A stretch of 64,000 nucleotides of DNA from Rhizobiaceae bacterium (GTDB lineage: Bacteria > Pseudomonadota > Alphaproteobacteria > Rhizobiales > Rhizobiaceae): contig JAEPMD010000018.1 of the NCBI GenBank assembly GCA_017644105.1, positions 1 through 64,000 on the forward strand, written 5' to 3'. The notes below the pieces were generated by a model. That model was not told the DNA's origin. It did not search any database and worked only from the letters and a program-made list of their open reading frames with translations. A program made the position numbers and the translations under genes. Below, one piece after another: positions 52,103-62,545 of the stretch (the first letter of the stretch is position 1; the number at the start of each line of letters is the position of its first letter).

Positions 52103-54451
52103 TTATTCTAAACCCAAACGCTGTCTGTGCAATTGTTCAGCATTTTCGAGCGCTTCCTCAGGAACTTCAAAGATCTGACCGGGCGATATGCGATCAGGGT
52201 TTTCAATTTGTTGCTGATTAGCAAGATAGATCGTTGTATATCTCACACCCGCACCATAGGTTCTGCGGGCGATATGCCACAATGTATCACCCCGACGAAT
52301 GATCACAGATTGACTGCTTGCAGGCTGCAATTCATCCTGCACAATTGTTTTAGGTTCAGATGTTTCCGCTTCACTAGCAGATGCCACAGTGGTGGAAGTT
52401 TCAGCTTCTGTTGTGGTGCTTTCCTCAGTTGCTGTTTCAACTGTCGTTTCACTCGCTTTTGGTGTTTCAGTCTCAGAGGTCGTAGACGCGTCTGCTGATG
52501 CAGAAGTCGTTGTCTCTTCTGACTTCACCATTTCCTCAGTTGCAACGGCTGCAACTTCTTCAGTTGCTGTCTCAGATGCCTGATTATCTGCAACAGAAGT
52601 TCCGGCATCTGTTGACGGTGTTGCTTCCGAAGTGGCTGTTCCTTCAGCAGCGGTCGAAGCTGAAGAGGTCTCCGTGTTAGTCGCAACTTCTGTTGTTGTT
52701 TCAGCTTCGGTAGCAACCGCATCAGCCGGTTTTGGATCTTCCTTGACCATCGCTGTTTCGGTTTCCGCTACTACCGCAGGTTTCTCTTCTGTCGCCGCGT
52801 TATCATTCGATGCAACCGCAGCAAGGGCTTCACCTTCAGGACGGTTAAACGGAACAATCGCTCTCAAAATAACCTGATTGGTTTGCTTGTCTTCAAGCGC
52901 CGCTGTTATCCTGTGCTGACCAACAGAGAGATCTTTTGTGGCTTCCACAATAAAGCGTCCATTACTTTCAACATTGGCAATTCCAACTTCTTCGCCATCT
53001 GCAAACACCCGGACTTGATATCCCGCAGTACCCGATCCAGCAACGAAGAGTTTATCACCCTCAACTTCGACCGCCTCAATACGCACATTTTGCGAAGGTG
53101 CTTTTGGTTTTTCAACAACTGGTTTTTCTTCTGCTGGCTTTTCTTCAACAGCGGTTGCAGCCGCTTGTGTTTCCTCAGCTTTGGTTTCTGAAGTCACTTC
53201 TTTCGGCTGCTCAGCCTCAGCATTGGTTGAGGTCAGCGCTTCAGAATTTTGAGCCTTGTCGGCTGCATTTGTATCTTCGGTGACCAAAGCGGCAACTGTA
53301 TTTTCAGTCTCTTCAGCAACTTTCTCACTTACTTTCTCGGCAGCAGTCTCAACAGCAATTTTGGCGGTTTCTACTGCCTCTTTCGCTTTGTCTTGCACTT
53401 TCTCAGCGACCTCTGCGGCACCTTCTGTCACTTTATCCATCACCTTTTCAGCCGTATCCGCAACTTTGGATGTCACAGTTTCTGCCGTAGATGTATCGGT
53501 ATTCGCGGCGGTCACAGTTTCCTCTGTTGTAACATTGCTGGCGACTTCCGCAGCTTTCTCTTCAACAGCAATTGCGGCTTCCGTCGCGGCTTCAGCAACT
53601 TCTGTCGCAGTTTCGGTAGCTGTTTCTGTGGCACTTTCGACAGCTGTTTCAACCGCGCCCTCAACAGCATTCGCTGATTCTGTAGCTGTTGATTCTGTAT
53701 TGGCGGCTATTTCAGCGGCTTTTTCAACCACCTCTTCCGTCGCAGTTGTCGCATTTTCGGCAACTTCCGTAGTCGCAGCAGGCTTCTCTTCCGTCGCGCT
53801 TTCAGCGGTTGTCGTTGTTTCTTCAACCGGTGCTGCTTCTGGTTGGGTTATGATGCGGCTCGCCTCACCTGGTTTTTGAACCATGGCAAGCAATTGTCCG
53901 CCAGCATCTTCTGGCACTGACACAATGGCTGTTTCTTCCGAAGTCAACGCAACACCGTTTTCGTCTTCAACCTGAAGCGATAATTGATAATCACCTGAAT
54001 TAAGCGCTTCATCGAAAATAACAACAAAATCACCGGACGATCCGATTTTCGTCTCAGCAATCATTTCCTCGCCATTCATCACCTTAAGTGTTGTGTTGGG
54101 TTCACCACGACCGGCAATAACCGTCGAACCATCTGGCTCAACACGCAAGAGGTCAAAGGCTGGCATTACCCAATCTGCTGTTGGCGATGCCGGTTCGCTT
54201 GTCGCAGTCTCGCTTGTTGCCTGTTCTTCGGTGGATGTGGCCGCAGCATCGCCAGATTGCGTATCACCGGAACTTGTATCCGCAGCACTTGCAACTGGTT
54301 CATCTTTCACAGCCTGATCGGTGGCAGCCGGTAAACTTGCCTCAACTGGTGCCTCTTGTGACTTGCGGTTTTCCAACACGACATAAGTCCCGATACCACC
54401 GACAACTATAACACCGCCAAGTGCCATCAATATTGCTTTTAAATTTAGCAT
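52103..54451 (-). CDS. LysM-domain envelope protein with long low-complexity region
   Basis: This 782-residue protein has an N-terminal membrane segment (AILMALGGVIVVGGIGTYVV) and so is probably anchored in the inner membrane facing the periplasm. Two Ig-like beta domains (about residues 95-180 and 465-540) are separated by about 280 residues of Ala/Thr/Glu/Val, partly helical with a KA-x3-VETA rhythm (VQDKAKEAVETAKIAVETAA). A second low-complexity stretch leads to a C-terminal LysM (RRGDTLWHIARRTYG), which binds peptidoglycan. Function is likely structural; similar LysM proteins are common in rhizobia, but the low-complexity part is not conserved. ATG at 54451 has GGAG upstream. Confidence 0.85.
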   Translation of the reverse strand: MLNLKAILMALGGVIVVGGIGTYVVLENRKSQEAPVEASLPAATDQAVKDEPVASAADTSSGDTQSGDAAATSTEEQATSETATSEPASPTADWVMPAFDLLRVEPDGSTVIAGRGEPNTTLKVMNGEEMIAETKIGSSGDFVVIFDEALNSGDYQLSLQVEDENGVALTSEETAIVSVPEDAGGQLLAMVQKPGEASRIITQPEAAPVEETTTTAESATEEKPAATTEVAENATTATEEVVEKAAEIAANTESTATESANAVEGAVETAVESATETATETATEVAEAATEAAIAVEEKAAEVASNVTTEETVTAANTDTSTAETVTSKVADTAEKVMDKVTEGAAEVAEKVQDKAKEAVETAKIAVETAAEKVSEKVAEETENTVAALVTEDTNAADKAQNSEALTSTNAEAEQPKEVTSETKAEETQAAATAVEEKPAEEKPVVEKPKAPSQNVRIEAVEVEGDKLFVAGSGTAGYQVRVFADGEEVGIANVESNGRFIVEATKDLSVGQHRITAALEDKQTNQVILRAIVPFNRPEGEALAAVASNDNAATEEKPAVVAETETAMVKEDPKPADAVATEAETTTEVATNTETSSASTAAEGTATSEATPSTDAGTSVADNQASETATEEVAAVATEEMVKSEETTTSASADASTTSETETPKASETTVETATEESTTTEAETSTTVASASEAETSEPKTIVQDELQPASSQSVIIRRGDTLWHIARRTYGAGVRYTTIYLANQQQIENPDRISPGQIFEVPEEALENAEQLHRQRLGLE

Positions 54452-54605
54452 TAAATTCTCCAACCAGCGCCAGCTGCGCGCAAACCCGTTTCACCATAAT
54501 TAACCATTTTATTCCACAGACACAAGTATTGATAATCAAAGCATAATTTGCCCGAATAATAGGCAGTTCTTGACGTGAAAATCTTTGTTCTATTCAATAA
54601 AATTT

Positions 54606-55181
54606 ATGACAAATTCTAATCAATCGATTCGTTCAATTTGCGTGTATTGTGGTTCTCAAACTGGTGCGGACCCTGCGTTCAAATCAGCAGCACAAATCCT
54701 TGGCACATCCATTGCCGAAAATGGCCTCAAGCTCATTTATGGCGGCGGCACTTACGGTATCATGGGCGCTGTTGCTGATGCTGCACTTCAAGCCGGCGGA
54801 CATGTGACCGGCATCATACCAGAATTCTTGCTCGGTAAAGAAGGTGACGTTGATCGTGTTGGTCATCTCACAAGCTCAATCATCACAAGCAATATGCATG
54901 AACGCAAACATAAGATGTTTGACCATGCCGATGCGTTTGTAACCCTCCCAGGCGGGATCGGCACACTTGAAGAGCTAACGGAGATCATGACCTGGGCACA
55001 ACTTGATCGTCACCAGAAACCGATAGTAATTGCCAATATCAATGGATTTTGGGATCCACTGACCAAACTCATTTCGCATATGAGCGCGCAAGGCTTCATC
55101 CATACAGAACATCTGGTTCAGCCCATCGTCGTTGATAGAGCTGAAGATATTATTCCGCGTGTATTGCAATCAGCTGGGTGA
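54606..55181 (+). CDS. LOG-family protein (TIGR00730)
   Basis: Lonely-guy-type proteins act as cytokinin riboside 5'-monophosphate phosphoribohydrolases or related nucleotide hydrolases. The 191-residue protein has SICVYCGSQTGADPAF, LIYGGGTYGIMGAVADAA, and the signature LPGGIGTLEELTEIMTWAQL with the catalytic Glu and Arg/Lys surroundings. ATG at 54606 was chosen because the family N-terminus begins just after it; the frame extends 21 bases upstream. Its stop overlaps the end of the opposing rarD gene by 12 bases. Confidence 0.9.
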   Translation: MTNSNQSIRSICVYCGSQTGADPAFKSAAQILGTSIAENGLKLIYGGGTYGIMGAVADAALQAGGHVTGIIPEFLLGKEGDVDRVGHLTSSIITSNMHERKHKMFDHADAFVTLPGGIGTLEELTEIMTWAQLDRHQKPIVIANINGFWDPLTKLISHMSAQGFIHTEHLVQPIVVDRAEDIIPRVLQSAG

Positions 55182-56063
55182 TTTCTTCACCAAAGTATAA
55201 GCAAATACACTCATCGCGATCCAAATCAACACAAAGGCGATCATCTTTGTGGTGCTAAAGGGTTCATCAAATACCAAAACCGCGACCAAGAATATGATCG
55301 TTGGCGCGATGAACTGCAACACACCGACCGAAGACATTCGGATAAGCCGCGTGCCATTGGTAAATAGCATGAGCGGTACCGCTGTTGCTGCTCCACAGAA
55401 TAATAGCAAGGCGATATCAAAGGGTTCCGTCTGCCCGAAATGGCTCGTGCCATTAAATGTGAGCCACGCAACAATACAGAGCGACGGGATAAGGAGGATC
55501 AAAACTTCAAGCATAAAGCCTTGATTAGCGCCAATCGGCAAAGTCTTGCGCAAGTAAGAATAAACGCTCCACGATCCGGCCAATCCCAATGCCACGAGCG
55601 GAATGCTGCCGGCATCCCAGGCCAAAATCGCCACGGCGACGGTCGCAATTGCCGCTGATATTTTATGTCCACGGCTTAGCTTTTCACCCAATATCGTTGC
55701 ACCCACTAGGATCGCCCCGAGCGGTGTGATGTAATATCCCATGGATGCTTCAACCGTGCGCTCCACCGAAATCGCCCAAACGTAAATGCCCCAATTCAAC
55801 GAGATTAAAAACGCGCAGACGACCGCCATCTCCAGTGTACGCGGTGATTTAAATGCCGCACGAATATCTGCTGTTCGATTGGTCACGATCAATATCACAC
55901 CAACAATCGGCAATGACCAGATCACACGATGCGCCACCACCTCAACGGCTGGAATATGTTCAACGGCCTTCAAAAGAAATGGCAGCAATCCCCATAAAAC
56001 AAAGGCGCTCGTTGCATAGAACAAGCCAAGGGGCGTGTCTTCTTGTTGCGGTTTTTCGGACAC
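55170..56063 (-). CDS. rarD: EamA/RarD-family transporter
   Basis: This DMT-superfamily permease has 297 residues and ten hydrophobic segments with the two EamA repeats. RarD hallmarks are GLFYATSAFVLWGLLPFLLK, VVAHRVIWSLPIVG and ISLNWGIYVWAIS near the N-terminus and GVLQFIAPTIIFLVAVLVF near the end. Substrate is unknown (chloramphenicol sensitivity is the historical link). GTG at 56063 lies 8 bases after cimA; the longer TTG at 56096 would overlap cimA by 26 bases. Confidence 0.9.
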   Translation of the reverse strand: MSEKPQQEDTPLGLFYATSAFVLWGLLPFLLKAVEHIPAVEVVAHRVIWSLPIVGVILIVTNRTADIRAAFKSPRTLEMAVVCAFLISLNWGIYVWAISVERTVEASMGYYITPLGAILVGATILGEKLSRGHKISAAIATVAVAILAWDAGSIPLVALGLAGSWSVYSYLRKTLPIGANQGFMLEVLILLIPSLCIVAWLTFNGTSHFGQTEPFDIALLLFCGAATAVPLMLFTNGTRLIRMSSVGVLQFIAPTIIFLVAVLVFDEPFSTTKMIAFVLIWIAMSVFAYTLVKKSPS

Positions 56064-56070
56064 TTTTCGC

Positions 56071-57687
56071 CTATTCTGCCGCAAATTGGCCGGCAAGGCT
56101 TCGGTTTTTCATCAGCTTAAAGACTATGGAATCCATCAGCGCCTGGAAGGATGCATCGATGATATTGTCAGAGACACCTACCGTCCACCAACGACGACCC
56201 GTGCCATCGCGCGATTCAATCAAAACCCGGGTGATCGCTTCCGTACCACCATTTAAGATACGCACTTTATAATCCACCAATTCAAGGTCTGATATCTCGT
56301 TTTGATATTTACCAAGGTCTTTGCGCAAGGCTTTATCAAGCGCGTTGACCGGACCCTGCCCTTCAGCAACAGACATGGCTTCATGACCATCAATATGCGC
56401 TTTAACCACAGCTTCCGAAACAGTTTTGAGATCACCATTGGCATCAAAACGACGCTCCACCATCACGCGGAAGCTTTCAACTTCGAAGAACTTCGGAATT
56501 GTGCCGAGGGTTTTGAGCGCCAATAGCTCAAAAGATGCATCTGCACCCTCATAGGCATAACCCACGGCTTCGCGTTCCTTGAGGATCGAAATTAGCGTAT
56601 CAAGCTTTGGATCTGATTTATCAACGCGCACCCCACGGCGCTCCAATGCGTCGATAAAGTTGGACTTGCCACCTTGATCAGACACCATCACTTTGCGCAA
56701 ATTGCCAACACTTTCTGGCGGCACATGCTCGTAAGTCTTTGGATCTTTCAGCAAGGCAGACGCATGAATACCGGCCTTTGTTGCAAAGGCGGAGGCACCA
56801 ACAAATGGCGACTGCGCTTCAGGTGAGCGATTAAGCAATTCATCAAAAGCGCGAGAAATTTCAGTCAGCTTCTTAAGTTGATCTTCTTCTATGCCCAGTT
56901 CAACTTGCTCGGCATAATAGGGTTTAAGCATCAATGTCGGAATCAGTGTAACGAGATTGGCATTGCCGCAGCGTTCACCGATACCATTGAGCGTACCTTG
57001 AATCTGGCAAACACCCGCTTCTACCGCAGCCAATGAATTGGCCACCGCTTGTCCCGTATCATTATGTGCATGAATACCCAAATGATCGCCTGGTACGCCA
57101 GCTTCGATAAGTTTTCCAACAATGTCTGCTACTTCGTTGGGCTGCGTGCCACCATTGGTGTCGCACAATACAATCCAGCGCGCGCCGCTGTCATAGGCAG
57201 TTTTCGCACAAGCCAATGCGTATTCTGGGTTGGCCTTAAATCCATCAAAGAAATGCTCGCAATCGACCATCGGTTCTTTACCGGCATCGATTGTTGCTTT
57301 GACACTCTCTTGAATGGTTTCAAGATTTTCTTCATTGGTGCAACCCAAGGCCACACGCACATGATAATCCCAGGATTTGGCGACAAAACAAACGGATTGA
57401 CCAGCTGCTTGCACCAGAGCAGCGAGCCCTGGGTCATTGGACGCCGAAATCCCAGCACGCTTTGTCATCCCAAAGGCTACAAAGGCCGCATTTCTGGTTC
57501 GTTGCTTTTGAAAGAACGCCGTATCCGTGGGATTGGCACCTGGATATCCACCTTCAATGTAATCCACGCCAAGCTCATCAAGCATATTGGCGATGCTGAT
57601 TTTATCCTCCAGCGAGAAGTCGATACCGGGGGTCTGCTGACCATCCCGCAACGTTGTATCGAATAGATAAAGCCTCCGCTTACTCAC
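56071..57687 (-). CDS. cimA: (R)-citramalate synthase
   Basis: CimA condenses pyruvate and acetyl-CoA to citramalate, a route to 2-oxobutyrate and isoleucine without threonine. The 538-residue protein has the HMGL-like barrel with [20 protein letters not shown] and [20 protein letters not shown] (metal His pair), and a C-terminal LeuA-type regulatory domain. GTG at 57687 overlaps the cysS stop by 4 bases (GTGA); a TTG at 57702 is an alternative. 2-isopropylmalate or homocitrate activity is less likely from the overall match to the CimA family (TIGR00977-like). Confidence 0.88.
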   Translation of the reverse strand: MSKRRLYLFDTTLRDGQQTPGIDFSLEDKISIANMLDELGVDYIEGGYPGANPTDTAFFQKQRTRNAAFVAFGMTKRAGISASNDPGLAALVQAAGQSVCFVAKSWDYHVRVALGCTNEENLETIQESVKATIDAGKEPMVDCEHFFDGFKANPEYALACAKTAYDSGARWIVLCDTNGGTQPNEVADIVGKLIEAGVPGDHLGIHAHNDTGQAVANSLAAVEAGVCQIQGTLNGIGERCGNANLVTLIPTLMLKPYYAEQVELGIEEDQLKKLTEISRAFDELLNRSPEAQSPFVGASAFATKAGIHASALLKDPKTYEHVPPESVGNLRKVMVSDQGGKSNFIDALERRGVRVDKSDPKLDTLISILKEREAVGYAYEGADASFELLALKTLGTIPKFFEVESFRVMVERRFDANGDLKTVSEAVVKAHIDGHEAMSVAEGQGPVNALDKALRKDLGKYQNEISDLELVDYKVRILNGGTEAITRVLIESRDGTGRRWWTVGVSDNIIDASFQALMDSIVFKLMKNRSLAGQFAAE

Positions 57688-59108
57688 CGTGCCATCTCCC
57701 AATTTGTCACGCGTTCACCCGTTTCCGGATCCTTGCCATCTTTGAGCACAACGCCCATAGCCTTTAATTCATCGCGAATTAAATCCGCCTGCGCCCAGTC
57801 TTTATCAGCAAGAGCTGCAAGTCGTTGCGCGACTTTCTCCTCAATATCAGATGAAGCATCTTCTGATAATTCTTCTGCCACAGGCAGCAACCCGAGCAAA
57901 TCAGCACTTGCAGCAAATGTAGCGGCTGCTTCATCACTCTCATGTGCTTTGCCAGCCAATGTATGAATGGCTTGAATAGCATTGACGGTGTTTAAATCAT
58001 CAAGAAGCGCATCCATGACGGCTGGTGCCACATCGCCAGCTTTGTTTTCAACGGTCGGCCATTTTTTCCAAATCGCCTCTGCTTCTTCCAAACGCTTGAC
58101 GGAAAAATCAATCGGCTCGCGATAATGCGTCATGAGCATTGCAAGTTTGAGCACCTGCCCTGACCATTTGCGCCCGCCAAATTTGTCATTCGTCATCAGC
58201 TCTGTGATCGTGACAAAATTACCATCAGACTTCGACATTTTGCGGCCTTCAAGCTGCAAGAAACCATTATGCATCCAAGTATGGGCCATTTTATCTTCGC
58301 CATGCGCACAGCAAGACTGGGCAATCTCATTTTCATGATGCGGGAAGATCAAATCTAGCCCACCACCGTGAATATCAAAGACCTCGCCTAAATGTTCACG
58401 CGCCATAACTGAACATTCAATATGCCAACCTGGGCGACCTTTAATATTTTGCACCTCACCGTCTTGAGTAAATTCCGCGTCCCAACCAGGTTCAGATTCA
58501 GTCGATTCTTTCCAAAGTACAAAGTCACCGGCATTGCGTTTGTGATCTTCGACTGCGATCCGGGCACCAGCTTTTTGATCTTCCAGTTTTCGATTGGATA
58601 AAGCACCGTAATTTGGCATGGATTCCACACTGAAAAGAACCTCCCGCCCCTGTGCACCTTCTGCGACATAAGCAAAACCTTTATTGATCAGATCCTGCGC
58701 CATTTCAGCCATTGCAGTCACATATTCAGTTGCGCGCGGTTCAATATCCGGCGCCAAGCAACCTAATGCCTTAACATCTGCATGATATTGCATTGTGGTC
58801 TTTTCAGTCACTTTGGCAATTGCGTCATTGAGCGGTAATTGTGGGAAATCTCGCAAAGCACGTGCATTAATTTTGTCGTCAACATCAGTGATGTTGCGAA
58901 CATATTTGACATGGTCATTGCCGTAAACACTACGCAACACCCGGTTTAACACATCAAATACAATTACCGGACGGGCATTACCAATATGTGCGAAATCATA
59001 AACAGTCGGACCGCACACATACATGCGCACGTTCTTGTCATCGATTGGCACAAACTCTGATTTCTCTCGTGTCAGAGTATTATAAAGTTGCAATGTTCCC
59101 ATCACCAT
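57684..59108 (-). CDS. cysS: Cysteine--tRNA ligase
   Basis: CysRS charges tRNA-Cys. The 474-residue class I synthetase has [18 protein letters not shown] with the HIGH-like HIGN and a zinc Cys, [11 protein letters not shown] with zinc ligands, and [12 protein letters not shown], the KMSKS loop. The C-terminal anticodon-binding region ends with [17 protein letters not shown]. It is followed by cimA with a 4-base overlap. Two close ATGs (59108 and 59102) are possible starts. Confidence 0.96.
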   Translation of the reverse strand: MVMGTLQLYNTLTREKSEFVPIDDKNVRMYVCGPTVYDFAHIGNARPVIVFDVLNRVLRSVYGNDHVKYVRNITDVDDKINARALRDFPQLPLNDAIAKVTEKTTMQYHADVKALGCLAPDIEPRATEYVTAMAEMAQDLINKGFAYVAEGAQGREVLFSVESMPNYGALSNRKLEDQKAGARIAVEDHKRNAGDFVLWKESTESEPGWDAEFTQDGEVQNIKGRPGWHIECSVMAREHLGEVFDIHGGGLDLIFPHHENEIAQSCCAHGEDKMAHTWMHNGFLQLEGRKMSKSDGNFVTITELMTNDKFGGRKWSGQVLKLAMLMTHYREPIDFSVKRLEEAEAIWKKWPTVENKAGDVAPAVMDALLDDLNTVNAIQAIHTLAGKAHESDEAAATFAASADLLGLLPVAEELSEDASSDIEEKVAQRLAALADKDWAQADLIRDELKAMGVVLKDGKDPETGERVTNWEMAR

Positions 59109-59324
59109 TCATCCCTAAAGCGCATATCAATAGCTTTTCCGGCCCGTTGTCCGGTCGTTCAATTGTCATGTAAAAGGAGACGAAAACGGCCAGACCAGCG
59201 AGACGCTAGCAGATAATAATGCCGCAAATAATAATAGCAGTAGTGCTGTTTTTCGTATTCATGAAACCCTTATGCCGCGCAAAGTCGTGTCGGTCAAGAT
59301 CATTTTGATATCTTTTGGCGATAA

Positions 59325-60119
59325 TTAAAACAGATCCATCTGATCTGAATTTGCGGCTTTCTTGGACGCCGCTTTCTTTGGTTTTTCTAAGGGTGTTTGC
59401 GCCAGTGCAAGCTGCTCTTGTGTCAACGCAACTTGAAGCTCAGGCCCAGTATTAGCCACTTTATTGACAGCATCAGAAACGGCGATCGTTTCGAAGAAAT
59501 CATCATCAGCAGGCTTCATTAAGTGTTCGACATGCCGCGGTTCTTGATTTTTGCAATCCAGCCACTGAGTAAAATCTTCAGGATCAATCACCACAGGCAT
59601 TCGATGATGCACAGGCGAAAGCGTGTTGTTCGCAGCTGTTGTGAGAATTGCAGCAGTGTCAACTTCCGACCCATCGGGTGATGACCAAGTTTCCATCAGA
59701 CCTGCAAAGGCTACGATTTTCGCATGTTTGGGGCGCACCCAATAGGCTTGCGACTTTTCCTTAGACCCTTTGGGCGGCCGCTTCCACTCGTAAAACCCAG
59801 ATGCTGGCACCAAAACCCGCCGATGGCGCATCGCAGCTTTAAAAGATGCTTTGCCGATCGCGGTTTCGCTTCTCGCGTTGGTGAGCAGCGGGAAATCTTT
59901 CGGATCCTTCACCCAGGATGGCGTGAACCCCCAACGCACCAGCATTGCCTTTCGGTTTGGAAGGTTTGAGCCCTTATCCGTGGCAGGGCCTTCGATGATA
60001 ATCATCACCGGCTGGGTTGGTGCAATATTGTATCGCTCCGGAAATTGATCTATTTCCAGTAGAGCAAAAAATTCTGCGATCTCATCCGGACTCGCTGTTA
60101 GTGAAAATCGACCACACAT
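59325..60119 (-). CDS. SRAP-family (YedK/HMCES-like) DNA-protein crosslink peptidase
   Basis: SRAP proteins form a stable thiazolidine crosslink with abasic sites in single-stranded DNA and protect them. The 264-residue protein begins MCGRFSL so that Cys2 becomes the N-terminal nucleophile after Met removal. Other conserved residues are in YNIAPTQPVMII (Asn), RWGFTPSW, NARSETA and ASGFYEWKR, and HHRMPVVI holds the active-site His. A Lys/Ala-rich tail (KPKKAASKKAANSDQMDLF) is a variable addition. It stands alone, divergent from a NUDIX gene. No LexA-type box was identified upstream. Confidence 0.92.
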   Translation of the reverse strand: MCGRFSLTASPDEIAEFFALLEIDQFPERYNIAPTQPVMIIIEGPATDKGSNLPNRKAMLVRWGFTPSWVKDPKDFPLLTNARSETAIGKASFKAAMRHRRVLVPASGFYEWKRPPKGSKEKSQAYWVRPKHAKIVAFAGLMETWSSPDGSEVDTAAILTTAANNTLSPVHHRMPVVIDPEDFTQWLDCKNQEPRHVEHLMKPADDDFFETIAVSDAVNKVANTGPELQVALTQEQLALAQTPLEKPKKAASKKAANSDQMDLF

Positions 60120-60181
60120 GACTAAACATTGTCAGAGGTTTAAATGTCGGGTCAAGTTTAAAGATGAAAACACGTTAAATT

Positions 60182-60583
60182 ATGCAAAATCTCGACTATA
60201 AACTCGGCGCATCCGCCATTGTGGTTTCAAACAGCAAATATTTGCTCATCAAACGCGGCAAGGAGCCATCCAAAGGCATGTATTCCTTCCCGGGCGGTCA
60301 TGTAGAACCAGGGGAAAGCTTGGAAAATGCTGCCGTCAGAGAGCTGAAAGAAGAAACCAATCTCGACGGACATAATCCACGACCTTTCGCAGAATATGAT
60401 CTTGGCCACAAAATACCGCGTTTTAGATTGCATGTCTTTTTGGTTGATGTAATCGACGTAATTGGTGCGATGGCAGGCGATGATGCCGCTGATTTGGGAT
60501 GGTATACTTATCAAGAAGCAATCACCCTACCTTTGACAAAAAATGTAGCCGAATGCCTCGAGAAACTCGAATTTCGTCTGTAA
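60182..60583 (+). CDS. NUDIX hydrolase
   Basis: This 133-residue NUDIX enzyme cleaves a nucleoside diphosphate linked to another group. The NUDIX box reads GGHVEPGESLENAAVREL then KEETNLDG, with the GX5EX7REUXEE pattern intact but Asn where a Gly is usual near the end. It begins MQNLDYKLGASAIVVSN. The substrate (ADP-ribose, (d)NTP or other) cannot be deduced. It lies alone, divergent from the SRAP gene. Confidence 0.85.
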   Translation: MQNLDYKLGASAIVVSNSKYLLIKRGKEPSKGMYSFPGGHVEPGESLENAAVRELKEETNLDGHNPRPFAEYDLGHKIPRFRLHVFLVDVIDVIGAMAGDDAADLGWYTYQEAITLPLTKNVAECLEKLEFRL

Positions 60584-60692
60584 TAAGCCAAAAAATCCCA
60601 TTGTAAGCCCGTTCGCTCAAGAGATTGTGATCTAAGTTGCATAGAAGTGGGTAAATTAATCCGCCATAGTGCTGCCAAAAGGAGATTTTGGC

Positions 60693-61676
60693 ATGAAACG
60701 CACCTTCATCACCCTCTTCATAATCACCCTCTTCATAACATTGATTATGGGCATGACCCATGCCGCCGCAGACCCGAATTTCTGGAAATTTGAATGGCCG
60801 CGGACAGATTTTTCAAAAAGTTCCGTTGATTTTGTCGACATCTTATCCGGTGGCCCACCCAAGGATGGCATTCCATCAATCGATGATCCCAAATTTTGGC
60901 CTGTCAGTGAAATAAATGGTTTGGAAGAGCATGAGCCGGTGCTGAGTGTGACCGTCAACGGCGAAACAAAAGCCTATCCCTTACGAATTTTGACATGGCA
61001 TGAAATCGTCAATGATACAATTGGCGGCACACCTGTTGCTGTGACCTATTGCCCTCTCTGCAATGCAGCAGTGGTGTTTGATCGCAGGATTCGCGGAGGC
61101 GTCACAGAGTTTGGTGTGAGCGGAAAGCTACGCTACTCCGATATGATCATGTATGACCGCGTGACCGAAAGCTGGTGGCAGCAATTCACCGGTGAAGCGA
61201 TCGTTGGCAGCTTGCTTGGTGAGAAACTCGAAATCCTCCCCTCACGAACAGAATCATGGTCTCGCTTTGCAAAACGTCACCCCAAAGCTGAGGTCTTAGT
61301 TCCAACCAACGAACATATGCGCCGATACGGGACCAATCCTTATGTTGGATATGATACTGCAAACCGACCATTCCTGTTCAACGGTGAATTTCCTGAAGGC
61401 ATACCACCATTGACATATGTGATTGCCGTGAAAGATGCCAACAAACCTTTTGTCATCTCTCTTCAAAAATTGCGTGATGAACAGAGTGTGGAACGAGAAG
61501 GTGTCACCCTTACTTGGACCGATGGCATGCGATCAGCACTTGATTCTCGGCAAATTTCAAAAGGTCGCCAAATCGGCAATGTGACAGCAAAGCGCGGTGA
61601 TGAAGATGTTGCTTACGATTTGACATTCGCATTCGTCACCCATGCCTTTATGCCGGATGTGCCAATTGAGCAGTAA
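60693..61676 (+). CDS. DUF3179 domain protein, probably exported
   Basis: This 327-residue protein has a signal peptide (hydrophobic core of about residues 4-21, Ala-rich cleavage region near residue 24) and a DUF3179 domain. Conserved marks are AYPLRILTWHEIVNDTIGGT, VAVTYCPLCNAAVVFDR with the CxxC pair, and SWWQQFTGEAIVGSLLG. Function of the family is unknown. ATG at 60693 has GGAG eight bases upstream; the frame's earlier start is less likely as it spoils the signal sequence. Confidence 0.88.
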   Translation: MKRTFITLFIITLFITLIMGMTHAAADPNFWKFEWPRTDFSKSSVDFVDILSGGPPKDGIPSIDDPKFWPVSEINGLEEHEPVLSVTVNGETKAYPLRILTWHEIVNDTIGGTPVAVTYCPLCNAAVVFDRRIRGGVTEFGVSGKLRYSDMIMYDRVTESWWQQFTGEAIVGSLLGEKLEILPSRTESWSRFAKRHPKAEVLVPTNEHMRRYGTNPYVGYDTANRPFLFNGEFPEGIPPLTYVIAVKDANKPFVISLQKLRDEQSVEREGVTLTWTDGMRSALDSRQISKGRQIGNVTAKRGDEDVAYDLTFAFVTHAFMPDVPIEQ

Positions 61677-61729
61677 AATCATCTGATTGGTATTTCAACA
61701 CATCTGAAATTGAGATATAGGCTATTGCC

Positions 61730-62143
61730 ATGTCGTTATCTTTATGCAGATGTGTTGTTTTATCGCTCTTTGTCGGCCTGTGGGCAGCGTCGGGTGCTTT
61801 TGCGCAACAAGCCGGTTCAGCACCGCTACAAAATTCAACACCACCTTATGAAGATAGGCTTCATCGCGTTGCGGAACTCGTTGGGTCACTGCATTACATC
61901 ACCAATTTATGTGGCACAGCCAAAAACGATCAGTTTCGTATCAAGATGCAAGAGTTTATCGAAGCAGAGACCTTGAACGAACCACTTCGGCGAAAGCTTC
62001 TCATATCGAAGTATAACAAAGGATATCGGGCTTTTGCCTCTGTCTATACAAGCTGCACAGATTCGGCCAAGCTTGTGGAAACTAACTATCGTACGGAAGG
62101 AAAAGCGCTCATTGAGGAGCTTTTATCGCGATATTCGAACTAA
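61730..62143 (+). CDS. TIGR02301-family exported protein
   Basis: This small exported protein has 137 residues with a signal peptide ending near AFA-QQ at about residue 25. The rest is helical with paired cysteines (ITNLCGTAKND; VYTSCTDSAKL) that may form a disulfide. It matches the TIGR02301 family found in alphaproteobacteria, function unknown. It begins 53 bases after the DUF3179 gene with no terminator between. Confidence 0.8.
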   Translation: MSLSLCRCVVLSLFVGLWAASGAFAQQAGSAPLQNSTPPYEDRLHRVAELVGSLHYITNLCGTAKNDQFRIKMQEFIEAETLNEPLRRKLLISKYNKGYRAFASVYTSCTDSAKLVETNYRTEGKALIEELLSRYSN

Positions 62144-62275
62144 AATCCGCATGATTATTAATTTTTTACCTTTTCTTAAAAAAGTTTAATAAAATTTTAA
62201 CTTCATCACACAAGTTTTTTCCAATTGTACCAATTTGCGCTAGCGCTTTAGAATTATTGGTAGTAACGTTTTGTT

Positions 62276-62545
62276 ATGACAGACCTAACAGAACAACAAT
62301 TGGATGAGCTTGAGGACTTAATTGTTCAGGAAAAAATGCAAGCTGCACTTGAGCATCAAAATGATGTTTGGGCTTCCTGTGTTGCTGAAGGCATTGAGCC
62401 AGAAATCCTAATTGACGCGAATATGGCTATGGCCATTCAAGAATCAATTCGACTGCATGGTGAAGATGCGACAGAACATCTGCTAAACGATCTCCGCGAT
62501 CGCATTGTATTGGGCGAATTCTCGCCTGAGCGTACGCTTCAGTAA
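62276..62545 (+). CDS. Small acidic hypothetical protein
   Basis: The product is not recognised. It has 89 residues, is strongly acidic and predicted helical, with two halves: LTEQQLDELEDLIVQEKMQA and EHLLNDLRDRIVLGEFSPER. No signal peptide, membrane segment or cofactor motif is present, and one Cys occurs. It stands between the TIGR02301 gene and ygfZ on the same strand, with 132 and 95 bases between. No strong ribosome site was seen, but a conserved-looking amphipathic pattern supports it as a gene. Confidence 0.6.
   Translation: MTDLTEQQLDELEDLIVQEKMQAALEHQNDVWASCVAEGIEPEILIDANMAMAIQESIRLHGEDATEHLLNDLRDRIVLGEFSPERTLQ

Noticed and set aside
53250-53880. Plus-strand long open frames rich in Ser, Val and Phe opposite the LysM gene
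   Set aside because: They are antisense shadows of the Ala/Thr/Glu low-complexity region; the minus-strand frame has clear domains and a ribosome site.
59109-59324. Small gene between cysS and the SRAP gene
   Set aside because: Only an 18-codon frame was found on the minus strand; nothing supportable in this 216-base gap.
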